A program made the translations under genes and the position numbers. A DNA stretch of 9,978 nt from Pseudomonadota bacterium (GTDB lineage: Bacteria; Pseudomonadota; Alphaproteobacteria; UBA8366; GCA-2717185): positions 1 to 9,978 of the forward strand of contig JAQCHR010000092.1 of NCBI GenBank assembly GCA_027619655.1, given 5' to 3'. This document shows positions 1 to 8,070 of this stretch, piece after piece; the first letter of the stretch is position 1, and every line of letters starts with the position of its first letter. Under the pieces are notes generated by a model. The model was not told where the DNA came from. It saw only the letters and a program-made list of their open reading frames with translations, and searched no databases.

Positions 1-2906
1 AACGGCGATACGACCGGCGGGTCCATGGCCGGCCGTGACGGCGTCAGCGGCCTGACCGGCGTCGGTTCGGGCGGCGCCGGCGCATACATCCAGGGCAGCG
101 TCTCGGCCGGCGGCTCGTCATCGGCGATACTGGCGGCATCCGGTTCGCTCTCCGCAACCTGCTCGCTCGACAGCCGGATTCCCTCGCCCTCCCAGCCATC
201 GGCGTCATCGGCGGAAAAACCGAAGGGCGCGCCGACCGTCGCCAGTCCCGCCTGCGCCATGGCGTACCAGCAGGTATCCGGCGGCGCCTGCCGACCCGCC
301 GCGCCGCAGATATAGAGCCTGTCTTCGGCGCGCGTCATGGCGACATAGAGCAGCCGCCGGTATTCCTGGTCGCGGCGCAGGTTCGCTGCCGCGCGGGCCG
401 TGGCGCTGACCGCGCTTTCATAGCCGCGATTGGGCGGCCACAGCAGGATACCCTCCGACCACAGCAACTCGGGGCTGGACCGTGGTGCCGCCATCGTATC
501 GGGCAGGATGACGATCGGTGCCTGCAGTCCTTTCGCCCCGTGCACCGTGATGACGCGCACCTCGTCGCGGCTGCCGTGTTCCATGTCCCGCTTCACAATC
601 TGGTCGCCCGCCTTCAGCCAGTGCAGGAACCCCTGCAGCGATGGCGGGTTGAGCCGTTCGTGTTCCAGCGCCAGGTTCATGAATTCCTCGACCGGGTCCT
701 CCGCCTCGACCCCCAGCCGGGCGACAAGCCGTTGCCGCCCGGATTCGCCATCCGCCACCGGCGCGGTAAGGACATGGGAGAACAGCTCGAAGGGCGGCGC
801 GAAATCGACCCGCGCCAGCAGGGCGGAAAGCCAGCGATATGTTGCCGCGTAACGGGGATCGGCGGCCAGCCGCTGCCACAGCGAGACATCGCCCCGGTCA
901 TAGGCCAGTGCAAACAGGTTGTCATCGTCCAGCCCGACAAACGGCCCCTTCAGGACGGTGGCGAGGGTCAGGTCGTCTTCCGGCAGGAGAAGGAATTCGC
1001 CCAGCGCGATGAGATCCATTACCGCAAGCTGTTCGGCCAGCGCCATCCGGTCAACCCCCGCGACCGGGATGCCGCGCGTCTTGAGCGCGCGGACGAACTG
1101 GTCGACAAACTGGTTGCGGCGGCGCACCAGCACCATGATATCGCCGGCGCGGACAGTGCGGCCGCGCGAGGCCAGAACCTCGCGGCCGATCCAGCCCTCG
1201 ATTTTCCCGGCCAGCACATTCGCCAGCCGGGCGGAGGGATTGTCCGCTGCCTCCCGGTCCAGCGGCGGCGACCACGGCGAGGCATCGGGCGCGTCGCGCG
1301 GCCCGACAGCCGGCCAGATTTCGACCAGCCCGGCATGCCCCGCGCGCACCGCGCGATGCACGATCGGTTCGCCGTCCGGCGCCACCCCGTCACGCGCCGG
1401 GTCCATGCCGAATACCGCATCGACCGCATCGAGGATCGGCGCGGCCGACCGGAAGGACCAGTTCAGGTCCACCGCTTCCCAGGGCTTTGCCGCGGCTTCC
1501 ACCTGCTTGCGAAAGACTTCGCGCATATGGGTGAACGCCGTCGGATCGGCGCCCTGGAAGCTGAAAATCGACTGCTTCGCATCGCCCACGGTAAATACCG
1601 TCCGGGTTTCCGCCCGCGCGCCGGCGCCGGAAAAGAACTCCGTCGTCAGCGCCTCGACAATGGCCCATTGCGCCAGGTTGGTATCCTGCGCCTCGTCGAT
1701 CAGGATATGGTCCAACCCGCCATCCAGCTTGTACAGCACCCAGGCCGCATCGACATTCCGCCCCAGCAAGGCGATGGTCTTGAGGATCAGGTCGTCATAA
1801 TCCAGCCGCGCCAGTGCCGCTTTGGATTTCTCATATTCATCCAGCAGCGCCGTGCCCAGCCGCAACAGCGCCACCGTCGCCTCCGCCGTCACCACCGCGC
1901 GGCGTTCATCCATCACCCCGGCGAGCCGTTCCGCCTCCGCACCCAGCGCTTCCGCCGCACCCGGCGCGGCGTCCGCCGGTTTGGCAGTAATCAGGCGCGA
2001 CCGGGGATCGCCCGCCTGGGTCAGGAAGGCGGCGGCATATTCGGCAAACATCGCCTGCCGCCGCACCGGGTTCGCCCTCAGCCATTGCAGCAGGGTCAGC
2101 CCCCGGGGCTGGTCGGTCTTCGGCGTGCCCGCCAGCAGCGCCTCCCCCGCCCGGGTCAGCGCCGCGGTATCCACCGCCGCATCCCAGCACGCCCGGGAAA
2201 TCACATCCGCCGGGGTCTGCCCCGGCGCGACTCCCAGCTTGCGGCAGACCGCATCGCCCAGCCCGTCCTTGTACAGATCGACGAGGCGACGGATGCGGCT
2301 GCGGTTCTGCGCCATACCATCCATCAGCGCCGCGAACTGTTCCTCCTGGATATGGCCACTGACAATCTTGAGCGCATCCGCAAGGTCGCTCCCCTGCCGC
2401 GCCGCCGTCAGGACCTTGTCCCGGGCCGCCAGCATGAGTTCGGCGGCGCTGCGGTCGTCCATCGCCTCGAAATGCGGGGCGATCCCGGCTTCCAGCGGAA
2501 ACCGCGCCAGCAGCGACTGGCAGAAACTGTGGATCGTCTGGACCTTGAGCCCGCCCGGCACATCCAACACCTGTGCAAACAGCCGTCGCGCGCGGTCAAG
2601 CTGGTCATCCGCCGGCGCGATCCCCAGCAGCAGGGCGATATCCCGGCGAACCGCATCATCCGGTTCGGTGGCCCAACCGGCCAGCCGCCGGTTGATCCGG
2701 ACTGCCATTTCCGCCGCCGCCGCGCGGGTAAAGGTGAGGCAGAGGATCCGTTCCGGCCGGGTCTCGTCCAGCAGCAGCGCCAGCACCCGGTCGGTCAGCA
2801 CCTTGGTCTTGCCGCTGCCCGCCGAGGCGGCAACCCAGACGCTGGCTTCGGGATGCACCGCCCGGCGCTGCGCGGCGCCGGCTTCCGTGATCATATCGGC
2901 GGTCAT
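1..2906 (-). CDS. addA: AddA, ATP-dependent helicase/nuclease subunit A (alphaproteobacterial type; C-terminus cut by window edge)
   Basis: This is the helicase-nuclease subunit of AddAB, which unwinds and resects double-strand break ends so RecA can load for recombination. It starts at ATG 2906, sharing ATGA with the addB stop. The frame is open for 968 residues to the left edge with no stop. UvrD-family (SF1) motifs appear in order: Walker A ASAGSGKT (28-34, Lys33), CLTFTRAAAAEM (motif Ia), VQTIHSFCQSLL, Walker B DEAQD (404-408), GDAKQSIFSFQGADP (441-455), NWSFRS (482-487), VHGAKGL (788-794) and motif VI YVAMTRAED (about 854-862). All key helicase residues are present, so this part looks active. 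From about residue 925 the protein becomes an acidic, then Pro-rich linker containing PLTPSRP, typical of the hinge before the RecB-like nuclease domain. Alphaproteobacterial AddA is usually about 1,150-1,200 residues, so I infer that some 200 residues, including the nuclease domain, lie outside. A GGGG lies six bases before the ATG as a possible weak ribosome site. Confidence 0.96.
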   Translation of the reverse strand, partial: MTADMITEAGAAQRRAVHPEASVWVAASAGSGKTKVLTDRVLALLLDETRPERILCLTFTRAAAAEMAVRINRRLAGWATEPDDAVRRDIALLLGIAPADDQLDRARRLFAQVLDVPGGLKVQTIHSFCQSLLARFPLEAGIAPHFEAMDDRSAAELMLAARDKVLTAARQGSDLADALKIVSGHIQEEQFAALMDGMAQNRSRIRRLVDLYKDGLGDAVCRKLGVAPGQTPADVISRACWDAAVDTAALTRAGEALLAGTPKTDQPRGLTLLQWLRANPVRRQAMFAEYAAAFLTQAGDPRSRLITAKPADAAPGAAEALGAEAERLAGVMDERRAVVTAEATVALLRLGTALLDEYEKSKAALARLDYDDLILKTIALLGRNVDAAWVLYKLDGGLDHILIDEAQDTNLAQWAIVEALTTEFFSGAGARAETRTVFTVGDAKQSIFSFQGADPTAFTHMREVFRKQVEAAAKPWEAVDLNWSFRSAAPILDAVDAVFGMDPARDGVAPDGEPIVHRAVRAGHAGLVEIWPAVGPRDAPDASPWSPPLDREAADNPSARLANVLAGKIEGWIGREVLASRGRTVRAGDIMVLVRRRNQFVDQFVRALKTRGIPVAGVDRMALAEQLAVMDLIALGEFLLLPEDDLTLATVLKGPFVGLDDDNLFALAYDRGDVSLWQRLAADPRYAATYRWLSALLARVDFAPPFELFSHVLTAPVADGESGRQRLVARLGVEAEDPVEEFMNLALEHERLNPPSLQGFLHWLKAGDQIVKRDMEHGSRDEVRVITVHGAKGLQAPIVILPDTMAAPRSSPELLWSEGILLWPPNRGYESAVSATARAAANLRRDQEYRRLLYVAMTRAEDRLYICGAAGRQAPPDTCWYAMAQAGLATVGAPFGFSADDADGWEGEGIRLSSEQVAESEPDAASIADDEPPAETLPWMYAPAPPEPTPVRPLTPSRPAMDPPVVSP

Positions 2907-5836
2907 CCGTCGCCCCATTCGCGAAGGCGGGCCAGATGCGCATAGTCATTGAACCGCGGAGCCCGGTCCGGCCGCGGCACCGCGGCATAGGGCGTGTCCG
3001 GGTTGTCGAAAGATTCAATCAGCGCCATAAGCCCGGCTTCCGCCGCGTCGGCCAGGTCGCCCGCATCGCCGCCCACCGGACGGATCGTGGCGGGCGGTTC
3101 GCCGCCGCCCAACTGCCAGTAGGCGAGTTTCCCCACATCGCCTTCGGGCACCGCTGTAAATCCGCCGCCGCGCAGGATAACCGCCTCCAGCGCAAGCTGC
3201 GGCGCATAGCCGAGGCCGACCTCGACATTCGAGGGCGGGGCGCCGGTCTTGTAATCGATGATTTCGTAGCTGCCGTCGGCCAGCCGGTCGATCCGGTCCG
3301 CCTTCGCGGTCAGCGCGAACGGCGCATAGGCGGCGGGCATGTCCAGCCGGCCCTCGGCTTCGGAATACGCCTGGCGTATTTCGCCGCGCCGGACGGCTTC
3401 GTTTTCGACGAACCAATCGGCGATGCGCTCGAACCGGGGCCACCAGAACGCCCGGACGGTGGGACGCACCAGGGCATCGCCGAAGGCCGCCGTGCCGAAT
3501 GCCAGCAGCTTGTCCAGCGCATCCGGCGGCAATGTATCGGGGTACTCGCGCAGGAACTGGTCCAGCGCGTCATGGATGAAGGTGCCGCGCTCCGCCGCGC
3601 CCGGATCCGCGTCCAGCGGGTCCAGTGGCCGCAGCTTCAATATGTGGCGGGCATAGATCGTGTAAGGATCGCGCATCCAGGCTTCGATCTGGGTTACCGA
3701 CAGGCGCCGGGGCCGGGCCGCCAGCGGCGGGCGGGGGGCGGGCGGAAGGATAGGGGTGACCGGACAGGCCGGCTGGTGCAGCAAGGCGCGAATGGCGCGC
3801 CACTGGCTGGGCCCCGCCTGCAGCGCGTTTTCCTGCCCGACGCCGCGCAGCACGGCGTCGAGCCGCGTCAGCCAGCGCGACGGCACGGTCGGTTGCCCAT
3901 CGGTCTTGGCCGCGCGTGTCAGGACGATTTCCGGCGCCGCGAAAGCCTGCACGAAATCATGCGCGGTCAGGCCGATGCGCCGTTCCGGCAACGGCAGGCC
4001 GAAGCGTTCCCGCATCGGCCGGCTGAGCCAGGGATCCGGCTGCGGATCGGGCGGCCAGACGCCTTCGTTCAGCCCGCCCAGCACCAGCAGGTCGGGGCGC
4101 TGCAGCCGCGCTTCCAGCAACCCCAGGATCGCCAGCCGCGGGTGGCGGCCATAGCGCGGGCGGACGGTCGCGCCGTTCATCAGCGAATCGAGCAGGGCCG
4201 GATAGGCGCCGGGATCCACCGGCGGCAGGAGTTCGGCCGCATGGCGCAATTCGGCGATGAACTGGGCGAGCATTTCCCCGGCATCGCCCCGCCACAGCCG
4301 TTCCGCGCCGGATTCCACATCGCTCGCCGCCAGCGCCTCGGCCGTGGCGACATGCGCTTCCAGATACGCCTCCAGCCGCGCATCCCCGCTTTCAACGACC
4401 GATACCAGCGGCCGGGTCATGTCCTCCAGCGAATCGAGGAAAGCGGTCAGCGTGGCGGATTCGGCGCTGCCATCGGGTATCGCCGCCCGCAGCCCGGCAG
4501 TCCCCGCGCCGGGTCTCGGGCCGCGCAGGACCATCCGTTCCAGTAACCGTGCGCCGTTCCGGAAGGCGACGGGCTGCCGCCCGCCCGCCGCGAGGGGGTG
4601 CTTCAGCACGGCCAGCAGGGGGGCCGGCGCGAAACGGCCGGCGACCATCGCCGCGATCAGGCGCATGAAGCTGCCCGGCGCTGTGGTCATCAGCGGTTCG
4701 CCCGCCGAGTCGTCGATATCGATGTTCCAGCGGCGCAGTTCCGCCGTGACCCGGCGCGCCAGCTTCCGGTCCGGCGTCACCAGCGCCGCAGTGCGCGTGC
4801 TGTCCTCCAGCGCCTGTCGCAGGATGAGCGCGATGACGCCTGCTTCCTCGGCCGAATCCGCACAATCGACGCGCTGCACCCCGTCCAGCGCGCCGGCGGG
4901 TAGTTCTTCGAGCAGGCGCCAGGCCTGCGTGGTTTCGGCGGGCCGCATGACTTCGGCGATCAGCCGGGTCCGCGGGCCGGGCGGTGCGATTCCGGGCCAG
5001 TCCTGCACCGCATCGGGCGTCATTTCCATGCGCCGCAGCAACCGCGCCAGATTGTGTTGCGGATGGGTCTGGTCGCGTTCGATCGCTTCCTGCGTCCGGC
5101 TGTCCGTATCGCGGATCAGTCCGGGCAATACCACGCGGCCATTCGGCATGGCCGCAACCGTGGCCAGCAGGTCCGCGGTCGCGGGGATACTGCCCGTCGA
5201 TCCGGCGGCGATCACATGGCCCGGCGGCGGCGAATGCGCCCACAGGGCCGACAATGAATCAAGCAGAAGGTTGCGTCGTTCGGCCTGGTCGATTCCACCC
5301 TGCTCACGCACCACCGCGGGCCAGTGCTCGGTCAGGATGGTGAGGAAGGCCAGTACCTTCTGCCAGTGTTCGGCGAAATCCTCCGGTACGAGGTCCTTCA
5401 GACCGTCGAAGGACAGGCGTTCGGTCTGCACCTGGTCCAGCAGCCGTTCCAGTTCCACGGCCAGCCGCGCCGCCTGGTCGACCGATATTTCCGCCCCGGC
5501 ACGGTCCCAGCCGAGGATCAGCCGCGTCAGCAGCAATCTCCGGTGCAATGCGGGAATGACCGGCGGCGCCTCGACACCGCCCGGCTCGGGCGCTTCGTGG
5601 AAGGCGAATTCATCTTCATCCACATCGCCCAGCGGCCGCATCGTCGGCAACAGCATCGCCCGGCCATCGCCAGCGCGCAGGAAGGCATCGCGCAGCGACC
5701 GGCAGGCCCGCCGCGTCGGCAGCAGGATGGTGTAGTCGAGCAGCGCGGAAGGATCGTCGCCGGTTTCGCCAAGGATACCCGCGGCCAGCGCATCCACGAA
5801 GGCGGCGCCGGGCGGGATGGTGAAGACGCCGGCCAT
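2903..5836 (-). CDS. addB: AddB, double-strand break repair nuclease subunit (alphaproteobacterial type)
   Basis: This is the partner of AddA in the AddAB end-resection complex: an inactivated helicase-like N-terminus and a RecB-type nuclease that cuts the strand opposite AddA's. The product is 977 residues. I chose ATG 5836 (MAGVFTIPPG) because it overlaps the murU stop by one base (TGATG). The same frame is open 28 codons further, but that would run into murU. Family segments include LLPTRR (38-43), AAGSTGSIPAT (about 210-220) and GGLNEGVWPPDPQPDPW (from 587). The C-terminal PD-(D/E)XK nuclease has RGTFIHDAL with His755, AKADRID with Asp847, IIDYKTG with Asp861 and Lys863, and YAPQLALEA, so all catalytic elements are present. 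I see no Walker A motif. The only cysteines are 45, 325 and 691, with none inside the nuclease domain, so the four-Cys Fe-S cluster of Bacillus AddB cannot form. This fits the alphaproteobacterial subfamily. The gene is intact and ends in a 4-bp overlap with addA. Confidence 0.96.
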   Translation of the reverse strand: MAGVFTIPPGAAFVDALAAGILGETGDDPSALLDYTILLPTRRACRSLRDAFLRAGDGRAMLLPTMRPLGDVDEDEFAFHEAPEPGGVEAPPVIPALHRRLLLTRLILGWDRAGAEISVDQAARLAVELERLLDQVQTERLSFDGLKDLVPEDFAEHWQKVLAFLTILTEHWPAVVREQGGIDQAERRNLLLDSLSALWAHSPPPGHVIAAGSTGSIPATADLLATVAAMPNGRVVLPGLIRDTDSRTQEAIERDQTHPQHNLARLLRRMEMTPDAVQDWPGIAPPGPRTRLIAEVMRPAETTQAWRLLEELPAGALDGVQRVDCADSAEEAGVIALILRQALEDSTRTAALVTPDRKLARRVTAELRRWNIDIDDSAGEPLMTTAPGSFMRLIAAMVAGRFAPAPLLAVLKHPLAAGGRQPVAFRNGARLLERMVLRGPRPGAGTAGLRAAIPDGSAESATLTAFLDSLEDMTRPLVSVVESGDARLEAYLEAHVATAEALAASDVESGAERLWRGDAGEMLAQFIAELRHAAELLPPVDPGAYPALLDSLMNGATVRPRYGRHPRLAILGLLEARLQRPDLLVLGGLNEGVWPPDPQPDPWLSRPMRERFGLPLPERRIGLTAHDFVQAFAAPEIVLTRAAKTDGQPTVPSRWLTRLDAVLRGVGQENALQAGPSQWRAIRALLHQPACPVTPILPPAPRPPLAARPRRLSVTQIEAWMRDPYTIYARHILKLRPLDPLDADPGAAERGTFIHDALDQFLREYPDTLPPDALDKLLAFGTAAFGDALVRPTVRAFWWPRFERIADWFVENEAVRRGEIRQAYSEAEGRLDMPAAYAPFALTAKADRIDRLADGSYEIIDYKTGAPPSNVEVGLGYAPQLALEAVILRGGGFTAVPEGDVGKLAYWQLGGGEPPATIRPVGGDAGDLADAAEAGLMALIESFDNPDTPYAAVPRPDRAPRFNDYAHLARLREWGDG

Positions 5837-6564
5837 CAGCGACTGTTGACCAGGGCGTCGCCCAGCGTCAGGTCGAATTCGGCCTGTTGCAGCTGCTCGG
5901 GCGTGCCGACATGGTACCATTCGCCGTCATGGACGATGCCGTACAGTCGGTCCGCCGCCTGCGCCGCATCGTAAAGCCGGTTCAGGGAAAACGCGCCCTC
6001 CGGCGATCCGTCGAACAGGCGCGGGTGCAGGATCTGGACACCGGCGAACAGAAAAGCAGCGATTTCCCGGCTGTCGCGGCGGCGTATCCTGCCCAGCGGA
6101 TCGAGGAAGAAATCGCCGCGGTTGCTGGTGCCCGCGACCGCCACCATGCGCTGCAGCAGCAGCAGGGCGTCCATCGAATCGTCGCGCCACGCCGCCGCCA
6201 GTCGTTGCAGCGCCGGGGTGGGCCCGTTGCCCCAGACCGCGTCGCTGTTGATGACAAAGAACGGGTCGTCGCCCAGATGCGGCAATGCAAGCCGCACGCC
6301 GCCGCCGGTTTCCAGCAGGACTTCTTCGGGGGACAGGATGATATTCGCCCGCCCGGAAAGATGTTCGGTAATCATCTCGCCCATGTAATGGGTGTTGACG
6401 ACAATCCGTTCCACGCCGGCGGCTTCCAGGTGATCCAGCACCCGGTCGAGTAATATCCGGCCGGCCAGCACCGTCAACGGCTTTGGCCGCGCTTTGGAAA
6501 GATGGCGCATACGCGTGCCGCGGCCGGCAGCCAGCACCATCGCTGTCCTGATCCGCATTGTCAT
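5836..6564 (-). CDS. murU: Sugar-1-phosphate nucleotidyltransferase, probably MurU (MurNAc-1-phosphate uridylyltransferase)
   Basis: A 242-residue cytoplasmic NTP-transferase, about the size of Pseudomonas MurU. It is predicted to convert MurNAc alpha-1-phosphate and UTP to UDP-MurNAc, feeding recycled wall sugar back to precursor synthesis and bypassing the fosfomycin-sensitive MurA step. The N-terminal signature LAAGRGTRMR (11-20) with KPL (28-30) binds the nucleotide. LETGGGVRLALP (from about 84) and INSDAVWG with the metal-binding Asp108 match the family. Near the C-terminus the motif WYHVGTPEQ has His218 where characterised MurU has Asp (WVDVGT). ATG 6564 overlaps the amgK stop by 4 bp and is preceded by AAGG seven bases upstream; Met3 (6558) is a possible alternative start. 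Such proteins are often labelled mannose-1-phosphate guanylyltransferase on sequence alone. The MurU call rests on resemblance plus the adjacent amgK, so the exact substrate is inferred. Confidence 0.82.
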   Translation of the reverse strand: MTMRIRTAMVLAAGRGTRMRHLSKARPKPLTVLAGRILLDRVLDHLEAAGVERIVVNTHYMGEMITEHLSGRANIILSPEEVLLETGGGVRLALPHLGDDPFFVINSDAVWGNGPTPALQRLAAAWRDDSMDALLLLQRMVAVAGTSNRGDFFLDPLGRIRRRDSREIAAFLFAGVQILHPRLFDGSPEGAFSLNRLYDAAQAADRLYGIVHDGEWYHVGTPEQLQQAEFDLTLGDALVNSR

Positions 6565-7568
6565 GCACCCGCCTTCGCTGACAGCGCAATCCGCGATTCA
6601 GTTGGAAATTCGCGATCGAACCAGGATTTCAGCCCGGCAAGCGCGGGATGCGACAGATCGCCTTCCAGCCAGCGCCAGACGCGCGCGATATGTTTCAGGT
6701 AGACGGGCTTGCCGTCCCGGCGGTCGAGCCGCGTGAAGATGCCCAGGATCTTGGTGCTGCGTTGCGCGCCATACATCGCGTAGGCCTGGCGGAAGCCGTC
6801 GGGTCCGATTTCCGGAAACGCGCCCAGGTACCGGTCAAGCAATGTGCGGGCAAGACCGCCCGGCACGTCACGGCGGGCATCCTCCAGCAGCGATACCATG
6901 TCATAGGCCCGATGGCCGATCACGGCGTCCTGGAAATCGAGCAAGCCGCAGGCCTGCACGCCCTCCCGATCCCGCAGCCACATCAGGTTGTCGACATGAT
7001 AGTCGCGCAGCACCAGTGTCCCGGCGGATGCGGGCAGGGCGTCAAACGCGGTGCGCCACAGTTCCTCGAATTCCCGGCACAGGGCGGGCGGCGCATCCCT
7101 GCCGTATACCGCCGGGTAATACCATTCGACGAGCAGGTTTGCCTCCGTCATCAGGCGGGGCAGGTCATAGGGCGGGATCCCGTCAGCGCCGGCGAAACGC
7201 CTGTGCAGGGCGATCAGCGTATCGACAGCAAGCGTGTAGAGTTCCGCCTCGCAAGCGGGATCGTTGGCCAGCGCGCTGGTATAGGTCGCGTCGCCGAAAT
7301 CCTCCAGCAGCAGCAAGCCCGCCGCCCGGTCCTCTGCGAATATTTCCGGCGCGCTGAACCCCATCCCGCACAGGGTGGCATCGATATCCAGGAAGGGAAC
7401 CACGTTTTCCCGCGGCGGCGGCGCATCCATCAGGATGGCGCGGCGCCCGGACTCCCGCAACCGTTCGTACCGCCGGAAAGAGGCATCGTCGGCAAGCGGC
7501 CGCCGTTCGGCCTGGCCCCAGCCCTGCGCCGACAGGAACGCCTTGATCCGCGCTTCCCTGTCAGTCAT
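6561..7568 (-). CDS. amgK: AmgK, anomeric MurNAc/GlcNAc kinase (APH-like phosphotransferase fold)
   Basis: A 335-residue kinase of the aminoglycoside phosphotransferase/choline kinase fold. In characterised AmgK, ATP phosphorylates C1 of MurNAc (and GlcNAc), giving the alpha-1-phosphate used by MurU, which is the next gene here. Catalytic-loop motif VLRDYHVDNLMWL carries His191, Asp193 and Asn194. The metal-binding motif LLDFQDAVIGH carries Asp211 (DFQDA). The N-lobe has DDASFRRYERL and ILMDAPPPRENV, the latter typical of this subfamily. LLLLEDFGDATY marks the hinge region. I chose ATG 7568 (MTDREARIKAFL) because it sits 8 bp inside the end of tsaE and the family motifs follow directly. The frame is open 24 codons further upstream, to 7640, but that extension is read through tsaE and has no family resemblance. 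No clear Shine-Dalgarno is visible, suggesting coupled translation. It is unlikely to be an antibiotic-resistance enzyme despite the family name. Confidence 0.88.
   Translation of the reverse strand: MTDREARIKAFLSAQGWGQAERRPLADDASFRRYERLRESGRRAILMDAPPPRENVVPFLDIDATLCGMGFSAPEIFAEDRAAGLLLLEDFGDATYTSALANDPACEAELYTLAVDTLIALHRRFAGADGIPPYDLPRLMTEANLLVEWYYPAVYGRDAPPALCREFEELWRTAFDALPASAGTLVLRDYHVDNLMWLRDREGVQACGLLDFQDAVIGHRAYDMVSLLEDARRDVPGGLARTLLDRYLGAFPEIGPDGFRQAYAMYGAQRSTKILGIFTRLDRRDGKPVYLKHIARVWRWLEGDLSHPALAGLKSWFDREFPTESRIALSAKAGA
6572..6575 (-). promoter_or_regulatory. Probable ribosome binding site for murU
   Basis: The minus strand reads AAGG seven bases before ATG 6564, within the 3' end of amgK. 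It is a short match, but its spacing is right and it favours ATG 6564 over the alternative Met two codons later. Confidence 0.45.
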
Positions 7569-8070
7569 CGCGCAGCGACGCCAGTCGCGCGGCCCAGTCG
7601 CCACACCCGGACAGAACCGCGCGCCGCGATTCGCCGTCATCGGTAAAATTCAGGGCGATTTCGAGGCGGCGCTCCGGCAGCCAGCGGCCCAGCCGGTCGG
7701 GCCATTCGATCAGTGACACGCCGCCGGCAAACGCTTCCTCGATATCGAGTTCGAACGCATCCTCGGCCGATTCCAGCCGGTACAGGTCGAAGTGCCACAG
7801 GTCAAACGCCGGCAAGGAATAGGTCTGCACCAGCGTGAATGTCGGGCTGGGCACCGGTTCGGCCGGGTCGCCCAACGCCCGGATCAGCGCGCGGGCCAGG
7901 CTGGTCTTGCCGGCGCCAAGGTCGCCACGAAACGCCACGACATCGCCGCCCCGGAGCAAGGGCGCCAGGCGTCCGGCGAGCGCTGCCGTCGCCTTTTCAT
8001 CAGGCAAGTCGATGGTGATACTGCCATCCGAAGCCGTCGTCTCCCGGATATGCGACCCCGCGGCGATCAT
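7561..8070 (-). CDS. tsaE: TsaE, tRNA threonylcarbamoyladenosine biosynthesis ATPase
   Basis: This small P-loop ATPase (169 residues, near the family's usual 150-170) works with TsaB and TsaD to attach threonylcarbamoyl to A37 of ANN-decoding tRNAs (t6A), an essential modification in most bacteria. Visible motifs: Walker A RGDLGAGKTSLARAL with Lys55 and Thr56, PSPTFTLVQTY (switch-like segment after the P-loop), Walker B-like WHFDLYRL (His93, Asp95, Tyr97) and the family-specific IEWPDRLGRWLP. ATG 8070 is chosen over the longer open frame to 8133: it overlaps the divL stop as ATGA and has AGAGG seven bases upstream, while the extra 21 residues are Arg-rich read-through of divL. The gene ends 8 bp inside amgK. 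It looks intact and functional. The link with its neighbours is positional; no shared biochemistry is known. Confidence 0.95.
   Translation of the reverse strand: MIAAGSHIRETTASDGSITIDLPDEKATAALAGRLAPLLRGGDVVAFRGDLGAGKTSLARALIRALGDPAEPVPSPTFTLVQTYSLPAFDLWHFDLYRLESAEDAFELDIEEAFAGGVSLIEWPDRLGRWLPERRLEIALNFTDDGESRRAVLSGCGDWAARLASLRDD

Noticed and set aside
540..2945. 801-codon plus-strand open frame opposite addA
   Set aside because: The translation is Arg/Gln/Pro-rich with no recognisable domain. It lies wholly antisense to addA, whose helicase motifs are all in frame. It is a shadow of GC-biased codon use.
1822..2952. 376-codon plus-strand open frame opposite addA
   Set aside because: Same Ser/Arg/Ala-rich shadow composition, and it overlaps another shadow frame on the same strand.
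2936..4546. 536-codon plus-strand open frame opposite addB
   Set aside because: Low-complexity Arg/Gln-rich translation without motifs, antisense to the well-supported addB nuclease domain.
4257..5735. 492-codon plus-strand open frame opposite addB
   Set aside because: Ser/Arg/Ala-rich composition, typical of the opposite frame of a GC-rich gene; no domain or ribosome site.
5837..5920. 28-codon upstream extension of addB
   Set aside because: It would be read entirely inside murU. The ATG at 5836 overlaps the murU stop and begins the family's usual N-terminus.
6561..7568. Aminoglycoside resistance phosphotransferase
   Set aside because: The fold is shared, but the adjacent MurU-like gene, core-genome context and subfamily motifs point to AmgK sugar kinase.
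7569..7640. 24-codon upstream extension of amgK
   Set aside because: It would be read inside tsaE. The start at 7568 gives the expected N-terminus and the coupled overlap.
6648..7646. 332-codon plus-strand open frame opposite amgK
   Set aside because: No family resemblance, and amgK on the other strand has intact catalytic motifs.
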